From Planctomycetota bacterium (lineage in GTDB: Bacteria; Planctomycetota; Phycisphaerae; Phycisphaerales; SM1A02): a stretch of DNA of 64,000 nucleotides. The translations under genes were made by a program, and so were the position numbers. The stretch lies in the NCBI GenBank assembly GCA_022574595.1, contig JACZRS010000004.1:186001-250000 (forward strand). Direction: 5' to 3'. Positions 35,949 through 45,306 of the stretch are shown in pieces (positions within the stretch are counted from its first letter, which is position 1; every line of letters begins with the position of its first letter). The notes below the pieces were generated by a model. That model saw nothing but the letters and a program-made list of their open reading frames with translations, was not told where the DNA came from and did no database searches.

Positions 35949-36001
35949 CGAATACTATCGAATACAACAAGTACTATGAGTACACGAGCACTTACGAGTA
36001 C
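35949..36001. repeat. Phased iteron-like array, motif CGARTAC
   Basis: Six copies of a 7-bp motif (CGAATAC, CGAATAC, CAAGTAC, TGAGTAC, CGAGCAC, CGAGTAC) begin at 35949, 35959, 35968, 35977, 35985 and 35995, a spacing of 8-10 bp that puts them on one face of the helix. A weaker CGAGTTT is at 36009. Such arrays are typical of iterons or multi-site operators. It lies 338 bp upstream of a winged-helix gene. Confidence 0.5.
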
Positions 36002-36338
36002 GGAAATGCGAGTTTAGTTCTCTAAAAATAGAGTCGGAGGTGCTTTTGGATGCCATTTAAGACATTTGAGTTGGCGCACATGTGCTAACTGAGTATGGTG
36101 GGATAGACGACGTTGCGTCAGGGAGTAGTGACGTATGGGTGTACACAAATCCTAGACTAGAGGGTATTTGCGGCGATACTTCTACTGTCAGGATCACGAT
36201 CTGGCGTTGGACGTTGCGGCTCGGTTTGCAGCGAAACGCAAGGGCCCCAATACCAATGGGAATTCCTTGTCCATGGCACTGCAGACCGGGCGCAAGTCCG
36301 GCAACCGATTTTCTTTCGCTGATTTAAGGATGCTCAAA
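36002..36338. other. Leader region of the winged-helix gene
   Basis: From 36168 (TTG) the frame of the winged-helix gene is open and reads plausible protein (RRYFYCQDHDLALDVAARFA), so the true start could be upstream of 36339. No Shine-Dalgarno supports 36168. No other gene or RNA is visible. Confidence 0.35.
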
Positions 36339-36941
36339 ATGACTAAAAGTAAGATAGCTCGGAAGATCGTATCAGAAAAGGCACCCTTATCTAATAAGAA
36401 GACTGGTCACGATAGGGCACGTAAGAAGCGCACTAAGCTGATTGCCAAGCATCTTGCGCAGAGAGATCTGCTCTGGCCTGACGCTGAACAAAGGGTCTGG
36501 AATTGGGGTGAATCCAAGGGCTACGTTCACATACCCCGACTCATACCGCTAGTGATGAAGGTGATCAAGGAGATTAGTCCGAAGCAAGATCCGTCATTAG
36601 TGTACCTTGAACTTTGGACAAGGTGCATGGATGGTGGCTTCTTTGAAGTCGATGATGAAGATGCATGTGCCTATGCGTCAGGTTACACAGGCCAACGATC
36701 TGTGCGAACCTGGAGGGAGCGAATGCGTAAACTGCGTGATCTTGGATTTATCGAGGTCAAGCGATCCGGGAACCGTGAGTTCGGAAGCATCTTAATTATT
36801 AATCCACTCCAAGTTTGTGTTAACCTTAAGAGTGCTAAGAAATCGGGAGTGACCGATGCCTGGTGGACAGCCTTTATTTCACGTGCGAAGAAGATCGGTG
36901 CAGTTATTCCAAGTGCATCAGAGATAAAGGAAAAGGTATAA
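36339..36941 (+). CDS. Winged-helix protein, possibly a replication initiator or regulator
   Basis: 200 residues from ATG 36339 with AAGGA 8 nt upstream. The N-terminus is very basic (MTKSKIARKIVSEKAPLSNK). Residues about 70-170 read as a DNA-binding fold: TGQRSVRTWRERMRKLRDLG and FIEVKRSGNREFGSILIIN have the helix-turn-helix and beta-wing of a winged helix, as in plasmid Rep proteins and some regulators. I do not recognise a precise family. The phased repeats upstream and the absence of a homologous neighbour suggest a small mobile or plasmid-derived unit. No integrase or transposase is seen in the insert. Confidence 0.6.
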   Translation: MTKSKIARKIVSEKAPLSNKKTGHDRARKKRTKLIAKHLAQRDLLWPDAEQRVWNWGESKGYVHIPRLIPLVMKVIKEISPKQDPSLVYLELWTRCMDGGFFEVDDEDACAYASGYTGQRSVRTWRERMRKLRDLGFIEVKRSGNREFGSILIINPLQVCVNLKSAKKSGVTDAWWTAFISRAKKIGAVIPSASEIKEKV

Positions 36942-36982
36942 GAATGAATTAATTTTTAATTCAGCACTGAGTTAGGGATTTT

Positions 36983-37075
36983 CCGGTGCCACGGGTTCAC
37001 GCGGAGTGGAAACCCGTGTCTTAAGCTCGGTAGTATTCCAGCACTGGTTACTCAAAGCCGTAACCAGTGGCACCA
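36983..37075. repeat. Two tandem palindromes of the GGTGCCAC family
   Basis: GGTGCCACGGGTT ... AACCCGTGTC (36985-37020) is followed by CACTGGTTAC ... GTAACCAGTGGCACC (37042-37075). The second is the same sequence as the element at 9801-9844. The pair separates the winged-helix gene from the RND pump gene. Confidence 0.65.
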
Positions 37076-37105
37076 GGCCTACTGCCAAGTGCCTAGTGCC
37101 TTCTC

Positions 37106-40100
37106 TTATTCCGCCAGTTCTTCTAGGCTTAGATCGTCTTCTGTTATTACATCTGATCGGTGTAGGCCATACCAGCAGTAGTGCAGTATGCCTTTTATGT
37201 CATCCATGATGACCAGAATGCAAGGTAAGACGATCAGGATAAGAACCGTTGCGCTCATTAAGCCGAAGGAAATGCTTACAGCCATGGGAATTAGGAACTT
37301 GGCTTGGAAAGATGTTTCTAACATTAATGGTGTAAGGCCGAGGATCGTTGTTACAGTAGTAAGAAAGATGGGTCGCAATCGATGTCGCCCTGCAAAAACA
37401 AGCGCTTCTTGAATTTCCATGCCCTCTTTGCGTTTTGTGTTATACAAATCCACAAGTATTAGCGAGTCATTTACCACGACTCCGCTAAGCGCCACAAAGC
37501 CTATCAAACTCAGGAACGTCAATTGGAATCCGAGCAAGTAGTGGCCCCAGATTACCCCAATAATACTAAAAGGAACAGCCAACATAACTGCAATCGGCTG
37601 AAGGTAGCTGCCAAACATCCAGGCAAGAATCACGTAGATAATGATGCTTGCAACAAGAAACCCTACGGGTAGAGTTGAAAACGCCTTGGCCATTTGCCTT
37701 TGCTGTCCACCTTTTTCAATATTAAGGCCGGGATACATCGCTTCCAAGGCATCAAACTCATGCTCGATTGCGCCCAAAACCATTTCAGCTCTCACCTTTG
37801 GAGCAGTCGCAGCGGTAACCGTAATAGCCCGCTCCCGATCAACACGATGAATTAACGAATAACTTGTGCCTTCAACAACATCTGCGATCTCACTAAGCGG
37901 GATACGCCGACCATCTGGGGTAATAATATACATATTCTCGATGGCATATAAGCTATTTCTTGTATCCTCATCCAGGCGAACTCGTACCTTGATATCCTCT
38001 CTATGAGCGGAATAAACGTGCGGCTCCAATCCATATAAAGCTCCACGAACCTGGTTAGCCACATCTGCAACGGTCAGGCCCAGGCTTGCCGCTCCAGCTT
38101 TGAGGCTGACCTGCACTTCGCGCTGACCTTTTGCGTTATCATCACCTACGTCAAAAACACCTTGGCTCTGTGTGAGAAGTTGCTTGATCTTCGCAGCTAC
38201 TTTTTCAATGGCATTAGTATCAGGTCCACTAACGATCAGAGTTATATCAGGTCCATCGAACCCACCCTGGATTGCACCAAAGGATATTCGTTCAAGATCA
38301 TTTATAATGCCGATCTTCTCTCTTATTGCTGCGATCACTTCAGAAGATTCTCTACCCCCCGCTGCTTGTCGTTTTTCTACTGCGTGAAGTTCGATAAATA
38401 TTTGAGCTACATGGCCGCCGGTACCACTGCGTTGGCCGGTTTGAATATCCGTGCTTATGCCGATGAGCGTTGATACGGATTTGACCTCTTTATCCAAGGA
38501 AGTAGCTGCGTTTTCAATTCGCTTGACAATTTTCTCGGTACGCTCAATTGGGGTTCCGATAGGCATGCGCAGATCAACAATAAGAGTTTCCGAATCATTA
38601 TTACCCAGGAATGTAAATTCGCTGTGCCCCCCTGCGACCAAACCTAGAGAAACGATTAATGCAGCAATGGCTGCGGTAAAAGTCGCGTAGCGATTTCGCA
38701 GCAGGAATTCCAACAGTCTTGCATATCCGGGAATGATTTTATTTTGGAGGATGCTATCACGCTTTGCTTCATACACACCAATCCAGCGCGAGAATTTACG
38801 AGGTTTAGCCCTATCGCGACTAAGCAAGCTGTGCCCCATATGACTGGGCAATATCAGTATCGATTCAATCAAGCTAAATGAAAGTGCGCAAATCACAACC
38901 AAAGGCAGAGCGCCCATAAGATCACCAATTTGCCCTTGAATAAATCGAAGCGGCAGGAATGCCACAATGCTGGTTAGTACCGTAGCCACGACAGGCCAAA
39001 ATACTTGTTCGGTACCCTTTATTGCTGCAACTAATGCGGGTTCATTACGATCATACCTGGACTGTATGTTTTCTGCGACAACGATTGCATCATCAACCAG
39101 CAGCCCCAGCACCACAATCAATCCGAACATAGTCAGTAAATTAAGTGTGATACCCACAATCTGCATTATGATCAAAGTTCCACACAAGGCGATAACCAAT
39201 CCCACGCCCACCCACAATGCAACTCGCCAATTAAGAAAAATAAGTAAAGTCGCAAAAACCAGCATCGCGCCCCACATGGCATTGCGAGTAAGTAAGTCTA
39301 ATCGGCCTTCTATAAAACGGGCAAGATCAGAATGTGTCTGCACTTTGCAATCAGCAGGAAGCAAGCTGGCGCGGCTTTGACCAAGTTCAAATGCTTCAAG
39401 ACGCTTTGTACGCAGCTGATTACTCGACTGAATAGAATCGCCACGAGCTGCATTACGGATATTATTGACTACACCAAATAATTTGTCAGTTACCCTTGCT
39501 TCAAACTGGGCATCTCTATTACCCGATGCAAATTTGATTCCCGATACATAAGCTCGCGCCATCTCCGCAATTTTCACCGCATCCTGATCGCCAGTCTTAA
39601 AGACTGTCAGACTGACCGCTGGCTGGCCGTTAAAGCGCGTAATAATCTGTTCATCTACGTAATACTCACGGACTGTGGCTATATCTCCAAGGCGTAAAGC
39701 CTGTCCCTCAGCGCTGGCCTTGATGACGATCTCTCGAATCGCCTGGGCTTGCTCTGGAACGCCAATGGTTCGCACCGCCACATCACCAAGGCCGGTTCGC
39801 ACTGATCCACCTGGCATATCCGCCATCCATTGACTTACAGTATTAGATATTTGCGGCAAGCTCAGGCGATGTTCAAGCAAGGCACTTGGAGTTACATTTA
39901 CTCGTATCTCATAATCGCGAACTCCGGAGACAACAATATCACCCATGCCCGGCAAGCTTTCCAGATCATCGCGAATAGCATGAATGCCACGTTTTAGTGA
40001 TTCTTCATCCGCAGTTCCATATAGCACAACCATTATCGTGGGTAGTTGAGGTTCAAATTCAGTAACATCAATTTTCTCAGCTTGATCGGGCAGGTCGCGC

Positions 40101-40447
40101 AAAGCATCGATGGCGCTTTGGATGTCGTCGACAGCTTCTCCCACATCGTCGATTCCGGAATAAAATTCGACTATTATGCCTCCGCCGCCTTCTGATAGAG
40201 TTGTTGTTAACCGGTCAACATCGTCAAGATTAGCGATTGCATCCTCGACTTTGATAGCCATTCCCTCTTCGACTTCTTGAGGGGTAGCGCCGGGGTAAGG
40301 CAAATTAACCATAGCTGAGTCAGGCGTTGTATCTGGGAAGAACTCTCGCGTGAGATTAATAGCCGCAGCAACTCCGCCGATTATCGCCGCCGCCATAATT
40401 AGATTGACGGGAACCGGATGTGTAACACCAAAGCGCGGGAAGCTCAC
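37106..40447 (-). CDS. RND-family efflux pump, AcrB/MexB (HAE1-like) type
   Basis: 1113-residue inner-membrane transporter with the RND pattern of a TM helix, large periplasmic loop, TM block, second loop and TM block. Family landmarks are FPDTTPDSAMVNLPYPGATP early in the sequence, GLVIALCGTLIIMQ and the membrane-embedded VVLGLLVDDAIVVAEN (helix IV acidic pair), with matching VALSGVVVNDSLILVDLYN in the second half. It exports small molecules by proton exchange. GTG start overlaps the stop of the membrane fusion gene (GTGA). Substrate unknown. No outer-membrane TolC-like gene is present. A decayed copy of its 3' end lies at 35650-35727. Confidence 0.92.
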   Translation of the reverse strand: MSFPRFGVTHPVPVNLIMAAAIIGGVAAAINLTREFFPDTTPDSAMVNLPYPGATPQEVEEGMAIKVEDAIANLDDVDRLTTTLSEGGGGIIVEFYSGIDDVGEAVDDIQSAIDALRDLPDQAEKIDVTEFEPQLPTIMVVLYGTADEESLKRGIHAIRDDLESLPGMGDIVVSGVRDYEIRVNVTPSALLEHRLSLPQISNTVSQWMADMPGGSVRTGLGDVAVRTIGVPEQAQAIREIVIKASAEGQALRLGDIATVREYYVDEQIITRFNGQPAVSLTVFKTGDQDAVKIAEMARAYVSGIKFASGNRDAQFEARVTDKLFGVVNNIRNAARGDSIQSSNQLRTKRLEAFELGQSRASLLPADCKVQTHSDLARFIEGRLDLLTRNAMWGAMLVFATLLIFLNWRVALWVGVGLVIALCGTLIIMQIVGITLNLLTMFGLIVVLGLLVDDAIVVAENIQSRYDRNEPALVAAIKGTEQVFWPVVATVLTSIVAFLPLRFIQGQIGDLMGALPLVVICALSFSLIESILILPSHMGHSLLSRDRAKPRKFSRWIGVYEAKRDSILQNKIIPGYARLLEFLLRNRYATFTAAIAALIVSLGLVAGGHSEFTFLGNNDSETLIVDLRMPIGTPIERTEKIVKRIENAATSLDKEVKSVSTLIGISTDIQTGQRSGTGGHVAQIFIELHAVEKRQAAGGRESSEVIAAIREKIGIINDLERISFGAIQGGFDGPDITLIVSGPDTNAIEKVAAKIKQLLTQSQGVFDVGDDNAKGQREVQVSLKAGAASLGLTVADVANQVRGALYGLEPHVYSAHREDIKVRVRLDEDTRNSLYAIENMYIITPDGRRIPLSEIADVVEGTSYSLIHRVDRERAITVTAATAPKVRAEMVLGAIEHEFDALEAMYPGLNIEKGGQQRQMAKAFSTLPVGFLVASIIIYVILAWMFGSYLQPIAVMLAVPFSIIGVIWGHYLLGFQLTFLSLIGFVALSGVVVNDSLILVDLYNTKRKEGMEIQEALVFAGRHRLRPIFLTTVTTILGLTPLMLETSFQAKFLIPMAVSISFGLMSATVLILIVLPCILVIMDDIKGILHYCWYGLHRSDVITEDDLSLEELAE

Positions 40448-41778
40448 TTTCGATCTCCGCGTTGATTAAGAAGTGCTGTTGCGGATTTGCTGTCGCCGGC
40501 TAGTGAAATCGGCTCAACACGCAAACCATCAGGCAAGGATCGAGCAGCATTTACTACGATTAGTGAGCCATTAGGTAATGGTTCACTTAGAACAGCCCAT
40601 TGTTCTGCAACAACGTTAAGAGTTGGAAAATCACCCTGCACATGAAAATCAACCTTGACATGCCGACTTGTAACAATGTCATCTTCGATGATTAAAAGAC
40701 GATCACCAATAAGTGCTCTTCGCGGCACGATATATCTATTAGAGATCATTGAGGAAATAACCGTGCCTTGCACAAATTTCCCAGGCGGTAACAATAGTGT
40801 ATCGTTAGGGCTTTGCTGAATCTCTATATAAACCGACATAGCCCGTGTTAATGCGTTATCTTCGGGCGCTATACGATGAACCGATCCCTCCCACTGCTGT
40901 TTTGATGCTCCTTGAGCAAACAATATTGCCATATCACCAACGGATATGTATCCTCGCGCACTTGAGGGTAGCTGAAGTGGCACTTCAATACGATTTACAT
41001 TGACGATTCGCCCGATATGGTCTCCCAGCGAAACACGTTCGCCTTCTTCCAAGTCAAAGCTTTGAATAAATCCCTTTAGTGGACTTCGAACCGTACATCT
41101 CTGGACATTTCGCAGCGCAACAGCTTTTTCTGATTCAAATACAAGATGCTGCGCGGCAAGTTGCAGTCTGCGTGGAGCGATTGATGCCAATTGCTCGGTA
41201 ACTACTGCTTCGAGTCGTTGCTTGACTTTAAGCGCTTCTTCAGCACGATTTACTTCTCGTTCATTTGCACCATTACGATTAAATGCATCATGCACACGAT
41301 CAAACTCAGTGTTTGCCAGCTCAGTTTCTTTGGCCGCAAACTCCGTTCTTTTTATCAGGCTTTTTTCTTGAACCAACAATTGTTGAATCAGTGCATCGAC
41401 TTCACTAATTCGTTGTGTGAAGATCTGCACCTGATTGAGAAAATCACCCTTTTCCAGTACAGCAAGAATCTCATCCTTTGCCACCTCGGCACCTTCGACA
41501 ATCCTGTTTGGAATCTCCGTAACCAGCGCAGAAACTTCAGCTGAAATCTCTGCAGAGTCCATTGCCGCGGCTGTGCCAAACCCGTTGAATTGTCTTTGAA
41601 CAGGTACTTCAAGCGCTCGCATGACTTCCACACGTCGAAGCGGAGCTGAATCAGAAAACTTTGGAGGCTTCGGGCCAGTATTATAAAGAAACACAACCAG
41701 GATCGTTGCAACAGCCATAAGCGCAAGACCAACGACGACTTGAGTGATCATCGATACGAGTTTGTTGCGCTTGGTCAT
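40444..41778 (-). CDS. RND membrane fusion (HlyD/AcrA-type) periplasmic adaptor
   Basis: 444 residues. A single N-terminal TM (MITQVVVGLALMAVATILVVFLY) anchors the protein, followed by a lipoyl-type half motif (VQRQFNGFGTAAAM and GFIQSFDLEEGERVSLGD), a long helical hairpin (ISEVDALIQQLLVQEKSLIK to VVTEQLASIAPRRLQL) and beta-barrel and membrane-proximal domains. It bridges the RND pump to an outer-membrane channel. The ATG at 41778 gives a short basic N-terminus before the TM and is preferred to 41811. Co-transcribed with, and overlapping, the pump gene. Confidence 0.88.
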   Translation of the reverse strand: MTKRNKLVSMITQVVVGLALMAVATILVVFLYNTGPKPPKFSDSAPLRRVEVMRALEVPVQRQFNGFGTAAAMDSAEISAEVSALVTEIPNRIVEGAEVAKDEILAVLEKGDFLNQVQIFTQRISEVDALIQQLLVQEKSLIKRTEFAAKETELANTEFDRVHDAFNRNGANEREVNRAEEALKVKQRLEAVVTEQLASIAPRRLQLAAQHLVFESEKAVALRNVQRCTVRSPLKGFIQSFDLEEGERVSLGDHIGRIVNVNRIEVPLQLPSSARGYISVGDMAILFAQGASKQQWEGSVHRIAPEDNALTRAMSVYIEIQQSPNDTLLLPPGKFVQGTVISSMISNRYIVPRRALIGDRLLIIEDDIVTSRHVKVDFHVQGDFPTLNVVAEQWAVLSEPLPNGSLIVVNAARSLPDGLRVEPISLAGDSKSATALLNQRGDRK

Positions 41779-42003
41779 TAAGAAATTTCTTGAATAAATT
41801 TGAAGGTACAATGGTACGGTAGGCCGTCTTGCAAGCTGGATCGAGCCAGGTATTGATCGCTAAATTAAAGGTAGCAAGCTTCTTTCGTCTCCGTATCGAC
41901 CATTTGAACAAGGTCCGAAAGTCCATAGGTCTGACACTAATAAATATACGTAATTTACTGCCATTTGACCTCATTAATTGTGGGATTTGGTACGCTTGAG
42001 GAA

Positions 42004-42315
42004 GTGGATAAGCAATTAACCATTCAGGAAATCAAGCAAGTAGCAAAGTTGGCGCGGCTTCGGCTCACCGATGAGCAGCTTAAGCAGTATCAAGGCCAGC
42101 TTCATACGATACTAAAACATATAACTAAGCTCAGCGAACTTGACGTAGAGGGCGTGGAGCCGATGGCTCATCCAAGTAACATTTCAAATCGGCTTGATGA
42201 GGATAATCCCACTATTTCACTAGCCCAAAGTGAAGTGCTTTCACTAATGCCTCAGGTTGAAGGCGAGTATCTCGCTGTGCCAAAGGTATTGCCAGGATCG
42301 GATGAAGATGCCTGA
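42004..42315 (+). CDS. gatC: Asp/Glu-tRNA amidotransferase subunit C
   Basis: 103 residues from a GTG giving VDKQLTIQEIKQVAKLARLR, the usual GatC opening; earlier in-frame TTG (41965) or GTG (41980) starts would add a non-family leader. The rest follows the family (LTDEQLKQYQGQLHTILK, VEPMAHPSN, LPGSDEDA). GatC helps GatA fold and pass ammonia in Gln-tRNA(Gln)/Asn-tRNA(Asn) synthesis. It overlaps gatA by 14 nt. gatB is not in the window. Confidence 0.85.
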   Translation: MDKQLTIQEIKQVAKLARLRLTDEQLKQYQGQLHTILKHITKLSELDVEGVEPMAHPSNISNRLDEDNPTISLAQSEVLSLMPQVEGEYLAVPKVLPGSDEDA

Positions 42316-43795
42316 AAGACAGACAATTCTTGGCTTGGTAGATTCTATTGGCAATAAAGAGCAACGGTGTGTTGATATTGTTCAGCAGTATCTGGATCGG
42401 ATCCAGCAACTTGACAAGCATTTAAATTGTTTTCGTGAGGTTTATGCTGAGCGTGCATTGGACCAAGCCAAGAAAGTTGATAAGCAAATTGAAGCTGGCA
42501 AAGACGTTGGTCCACTTGCTGGGTTGCCTATCGCAATAAAAGACAACATTGTCACAGAGTTTGGCAATTCATGCTGCGGATCACGTTTTTTAGAAAATTA
42601 CAAAAGCCCATTTACAAGTACAGCTGCGAGTCGCTTAATAAACAGCGGCGCAATTATCATCGGGAAAACTAACTGCGATGAGTTTGCAATGGGCTCATCA
42701 AACGAACACTGTGCGTTCGGCATTGTGCACAATCCCTGGGACTCCAATTGCGTGCCCGGCGGATCATCAGGTGGAAGCGCAGCTGCGGTTGCTGCTGGTC
42801 TATGCACAGCGGCGTTAGGATCAGATACCGGCGGATCTATTCGCCAACCGGCTGCCTTCTGTAATGTTGTCGGAGCCAAACCAACCTACGGACGAGTGAG
42901 CAGATACGGCCTGGCAGCCTTTGGTTCCAGCCTAGATCAAATTGGTCCAATCACACAAGATGTAAAAGATGCAGCATTGCTTTTGAAAATACTAGCTGGT
43001 GCAGACGAGCACGATTCGACATCAGCACAGTTGCCGGTACCGGATTACTTAGCACAGATCGATACGCCCATTGATCGCCTTCGTGTAGGTGTTCCAAGTC
43101 AATATATAAGCGAATATAACAGCGATGCTGTAAATGAAGCGGTCAGAAACGCGGTCGAAGTTTATCGAGATCAAGGTGCGGAAATAGTAGATATCGACAT
43201 GCCGTTAACTGAATACGGCGTTGCAGCATATTACGTTATCGCGCCCGCAGAAGCGTCGAGTAATCTTGCTCGTTACGATGGGATCAGATTCGGCAAACGA
43301 GCTGAGATTGGCCCTGATGAGAATCTAACTGACTTATATGAAAAAAGTCGTTCACAAGGCTTTGGTCCGGAAGTAAAGCGTCGCATCATGCTTGGTACAT
43401 TTGTACTGAGTGCTGGCTATTACGATGCATATTACAAACGTGCCATGCAGGTGCGGCGACTTATCAAGGAAGAATATGATTCAGCATTTGCCAAGTGTGA
43501 TATTCTCTTAGGCCCTACCACTCCAACGCCTGCCTTTGAGATCGGTGAAAAAACCGATCCTCTTTCGATGTATCTTGGCGATGTATATACAGCAATAACT
43601 AACATTGCGGGAATATGTGCTATATCATTGCCAGGCGGGTTTCAACGCAGCAATGATCGCTTGCTCCCAATTGGTATTCAAATCCAATGCAATGCGTTTG
43701 ATGAGCAAACAATGTTTCGAGCTGCACGCATGTTTGAATCGCAAACAGATTTTCATAAAGTGCAGCCAGAATTAGCCAAGACAGGTAACTTGTGA
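42302..43795 (+). CDS. gatA: Asp/Glu-tRNA(Asn/Gln) amidotransferase subunit A
   Basis: 497 residues of amidase-signature family. The catalytic Lys is in LPIAIKDNIVTEFG, the cis-Ser in VPGGSSGGSAAA and the nucleophile Ser in GSDTGGSIRQPAAF; the family finishes with the IGIQIQCNAFDEQTMFRAAR block. GatA releases ammonia from glutamine for transfer by GatB. ATGs at 42302 (AGGA 4 nt upstream) and 42308 are both possible starts. It overlaps gatC, and its stop overlaps the GTG of the kinase by 4 nt. gatB must lie elsewhere in the genome. Confidence 0.93.
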   Translation: MKMPERQTILGLVDSIGNKEQRCVDIVQQYLDRIQQLDKHLNCFREVYAERALDQAKKVDKQIEAGKDVGPLAGLPIAIKDNIVTEFGNSCCGSRFLENYKSPFTSTAASRLINSGAIIIGKTNCDEFAMGSSNEHCAFGIVHNPWDSNCVPGGSSGGSAAAVAAGLCTAALGSDTGGSIRQPAAFCNVVGAKPTYGRVSRYGLAAFGSSLDQIGPITQDVKDAALLLKILAGADEHDSTSAQLPVPDYLAQIDTPIDRLRVGVPSQYISEYNSDAVNEAVRNAVEVYRDQGAEIVDIDMPLTEYGVAAYYVIAPAEASSNLARYDGIRFGKRAEIGPDENLTDLYEKSRSQGFGPEVKRRIMLGTFVLSAGYYDAYYKRAMQVRRLIKEEYDSAFAKCDILLGPTTPTPAFEIGEKTDPLSMYLGDVYTAITNIAGICAISLPGGFQRSNDRLLPIGIQIQCNAFDEQTMFRAARMFESQTDFHKVQPELAKTGNL

Positions 43796-44781
43796 ACAAT
43801 TCGAGCAACAAGAAAACGTTTGTAATAGGAGCAGATCTAGGTGGAACCAACTTGCAGGCTGTTGTTGTAGATGAAAGTAATTCTATCATCGGCCACAAAC
43901 ACGCGCGTACAGAATCTGAACAAGGTAAAGATCACGTTACTAATAAGCTTGTCGAAACTATTAATGGTGCATGCGCTGCTGCGGGAATAAGCCTTGCAGA
44001 AATAGGTGCAGTAGGTGTAGCAGCGGCTGGCGCCATGGATATCCCCAATGGAGTTGTGCTTGAAGCTCCCAATCTAGGGTGGACAAACTTTGCTTTTCGC
44101 GACCGATTAGAGAAAGCTCTCAAAAAGTCGGTGGTGCTGGAAAACGATGTCAATGGTGCGACTTGGGGTGAATACCACCTTGGAGCCGGTTCAGGCTGCG
44201 GTGATGTGCTGGGAGTGTGGGTTGGGACAGGAATTGGAGGCGGCCTTATCTTAAATGGGAAAATACATCACGGTGAGTTTTTTACCGCAGGTGAAATTGG
44301 TCACACCGTACTTACTCCAAATGGTGAAAAAGGAAATCGCACAGTTGAAGATCATTGCGGACGCAGAAGTATTATTCGATCGCTAACTTCACAATTAGCA
44401 AGCAATCCAAATTCAATGCTGCATGAACTTACTGAAGGCCTAAAGCAGAAAATTGATATGAATATGCTATGTAAAGCTTATTCAAAAGGAGATTCTCTAA
44501 CTCAAAGCGTAATCAATCGATCCGCAGACTTGCTGGGAATTGCCATCTCTAATTGGGTTACAATGCTAGCTATGGATACTGTGATAGTTGGTGGCGGAAT
44601 TACGGAGTCACTTGGTCAAGCGTACTTGGATCGAATCATTGCAGCGTTTAAAGCAGATGTATTCCCGCCAAGGTGTAAAGAGTGCCGGATTGTTGCAACT
44701 GAGCTTAAAGGTAATGCAGGATTACTCGGTGCAGCTCTACTTGCGCAAGAGCTTGTAAATAATGAGCAAGCTAGGAGATGA
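43792..44781 (+). CDS. ROK-family sugar kinase (glucokinase-like)
   Basis: 329 residues from a GTG overlapping the gatA stop. ROK landmarks: VIGADLGGTNLQAVVVD (phosphate-1), GVAAAGAMDIPNGVV, ENDVNGATWGEYHLGAG and GTGIGGGLILNGKIHHG with GEIGHT. The usual Cys-rich zinc motif of ROK proteins (CxCGxxGCxE) is represented by EDHCGRRSIIR, keeping only one of the cysteines. It phosphorylates a hexose or acetylhexosamine; glucokinase is the commonest assignment but the substrate is not fixed by sequence. Coupling to gatA is unusual and possibly incidental. Confidence 0.88.
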   Translation: MNNSSNKKTFVIGADLGGTNLQAVVVDESNSIIGHKHARTESEQGKDHVTNKLVETINGACAAAGISLAEIGAVGVAAAGAMDIPNGVVLEAPNLGWTNFAFRDRLEKALKKSVVLENDVNGATWGEYHLGAGSGCGDVLGVWVGTGIGGGLILNGKIHHGEFFTAGEIGHTVLTPNGEKGNRTVEDHCGRRSIIRSLTSQLASNPNSMLHELTEGLKQKIDMNMLCKAYSKGDSLTQSVINRSADLLGIAISNWVTMLAMDTVIVGGGITESLGQAYLDRIIAAFKADVFPPRCKECRIVATELKGNAGLLGAALLAQELVNNEQARR

Positions 44782-44787
44782 GTCAAA

Positions 44788-45306
44788 CTATTCATCTTCA
44801 AAGCCGCGCTTGTTTCCAAATGCTTTCATCTTTTGTGCGAACACAGCTAAGAGTTTGTCAGCACGTTCTTGATCATCGTGGAATCGGCCTACGGTTGCGC
44901 TTGCTTGATAGACCTGATCATTATCAAGTCGTCTAACAATCAACTGAGCTGGCTTATCCTCGACTGTTTTAATTATGAAGGTGTATCCCCAGTCCTGAGT
45001 GATAGTTTCGACGACAGCCATCTCTACACCATTTTCTCCACACGCAGCCGCAACAGCTTTTGGGACATCCGACCAGCGAACTCCTTTGATAGCTCTAGCT
45101 GGACGATTGACGCGCTTTTTGCCTTTTGTGAGCGATCTAAAGGCACTAAGGATTTCTGTATTATCTGATGAATCGAGCAAAACTTTCTCATCAGGTGCCA
45201 ATTCCTTGGTAGGCAAGACCTTGGGAGCCTGCTCACAACTAATTCCTAAGCCAAGGGCTAGAGATCCTAAAAGGGCGAAAATCGTGGTTCTTTTAATGTA
45301 AATCAT
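44788..45306 (-). CDS. Putative lipoprotein of unknown function
   Basis: 172 residues with lipobox GISC (LLGSLALGLGISCEQAP). The mature part begins with charged, Pro-rich sequence (EQAPKVLPTKELAPDEKVL) and has a globular C-half with DWGYTFIIKTVEDKPAQL. No family recognised. It is convergent with the kinase gene, 6 nt away, and divergent from the HD gene. Confidence 0.7.
   Translation of the reverse strand: MIYIKRTTIFALLGSLALGLGISCEQAPKVLPTKELAPDEKVLLDSSDNTEILSAFRSLTKGKKRVNRPARAIKGVRWSDVPKAVAAACGENGVEMAVVETITQDWGYTFIIKTVEDKPAQLIVRRLDNDQVYQASATVGRFHDDQERADKLLAVFAQKMKAFGNKRGFEDE

Noticed and set aside
35581-37105. Complete insertion sequence
   Set aside because: No transposase or integrase, and no matching terminal inverted repeats were found.
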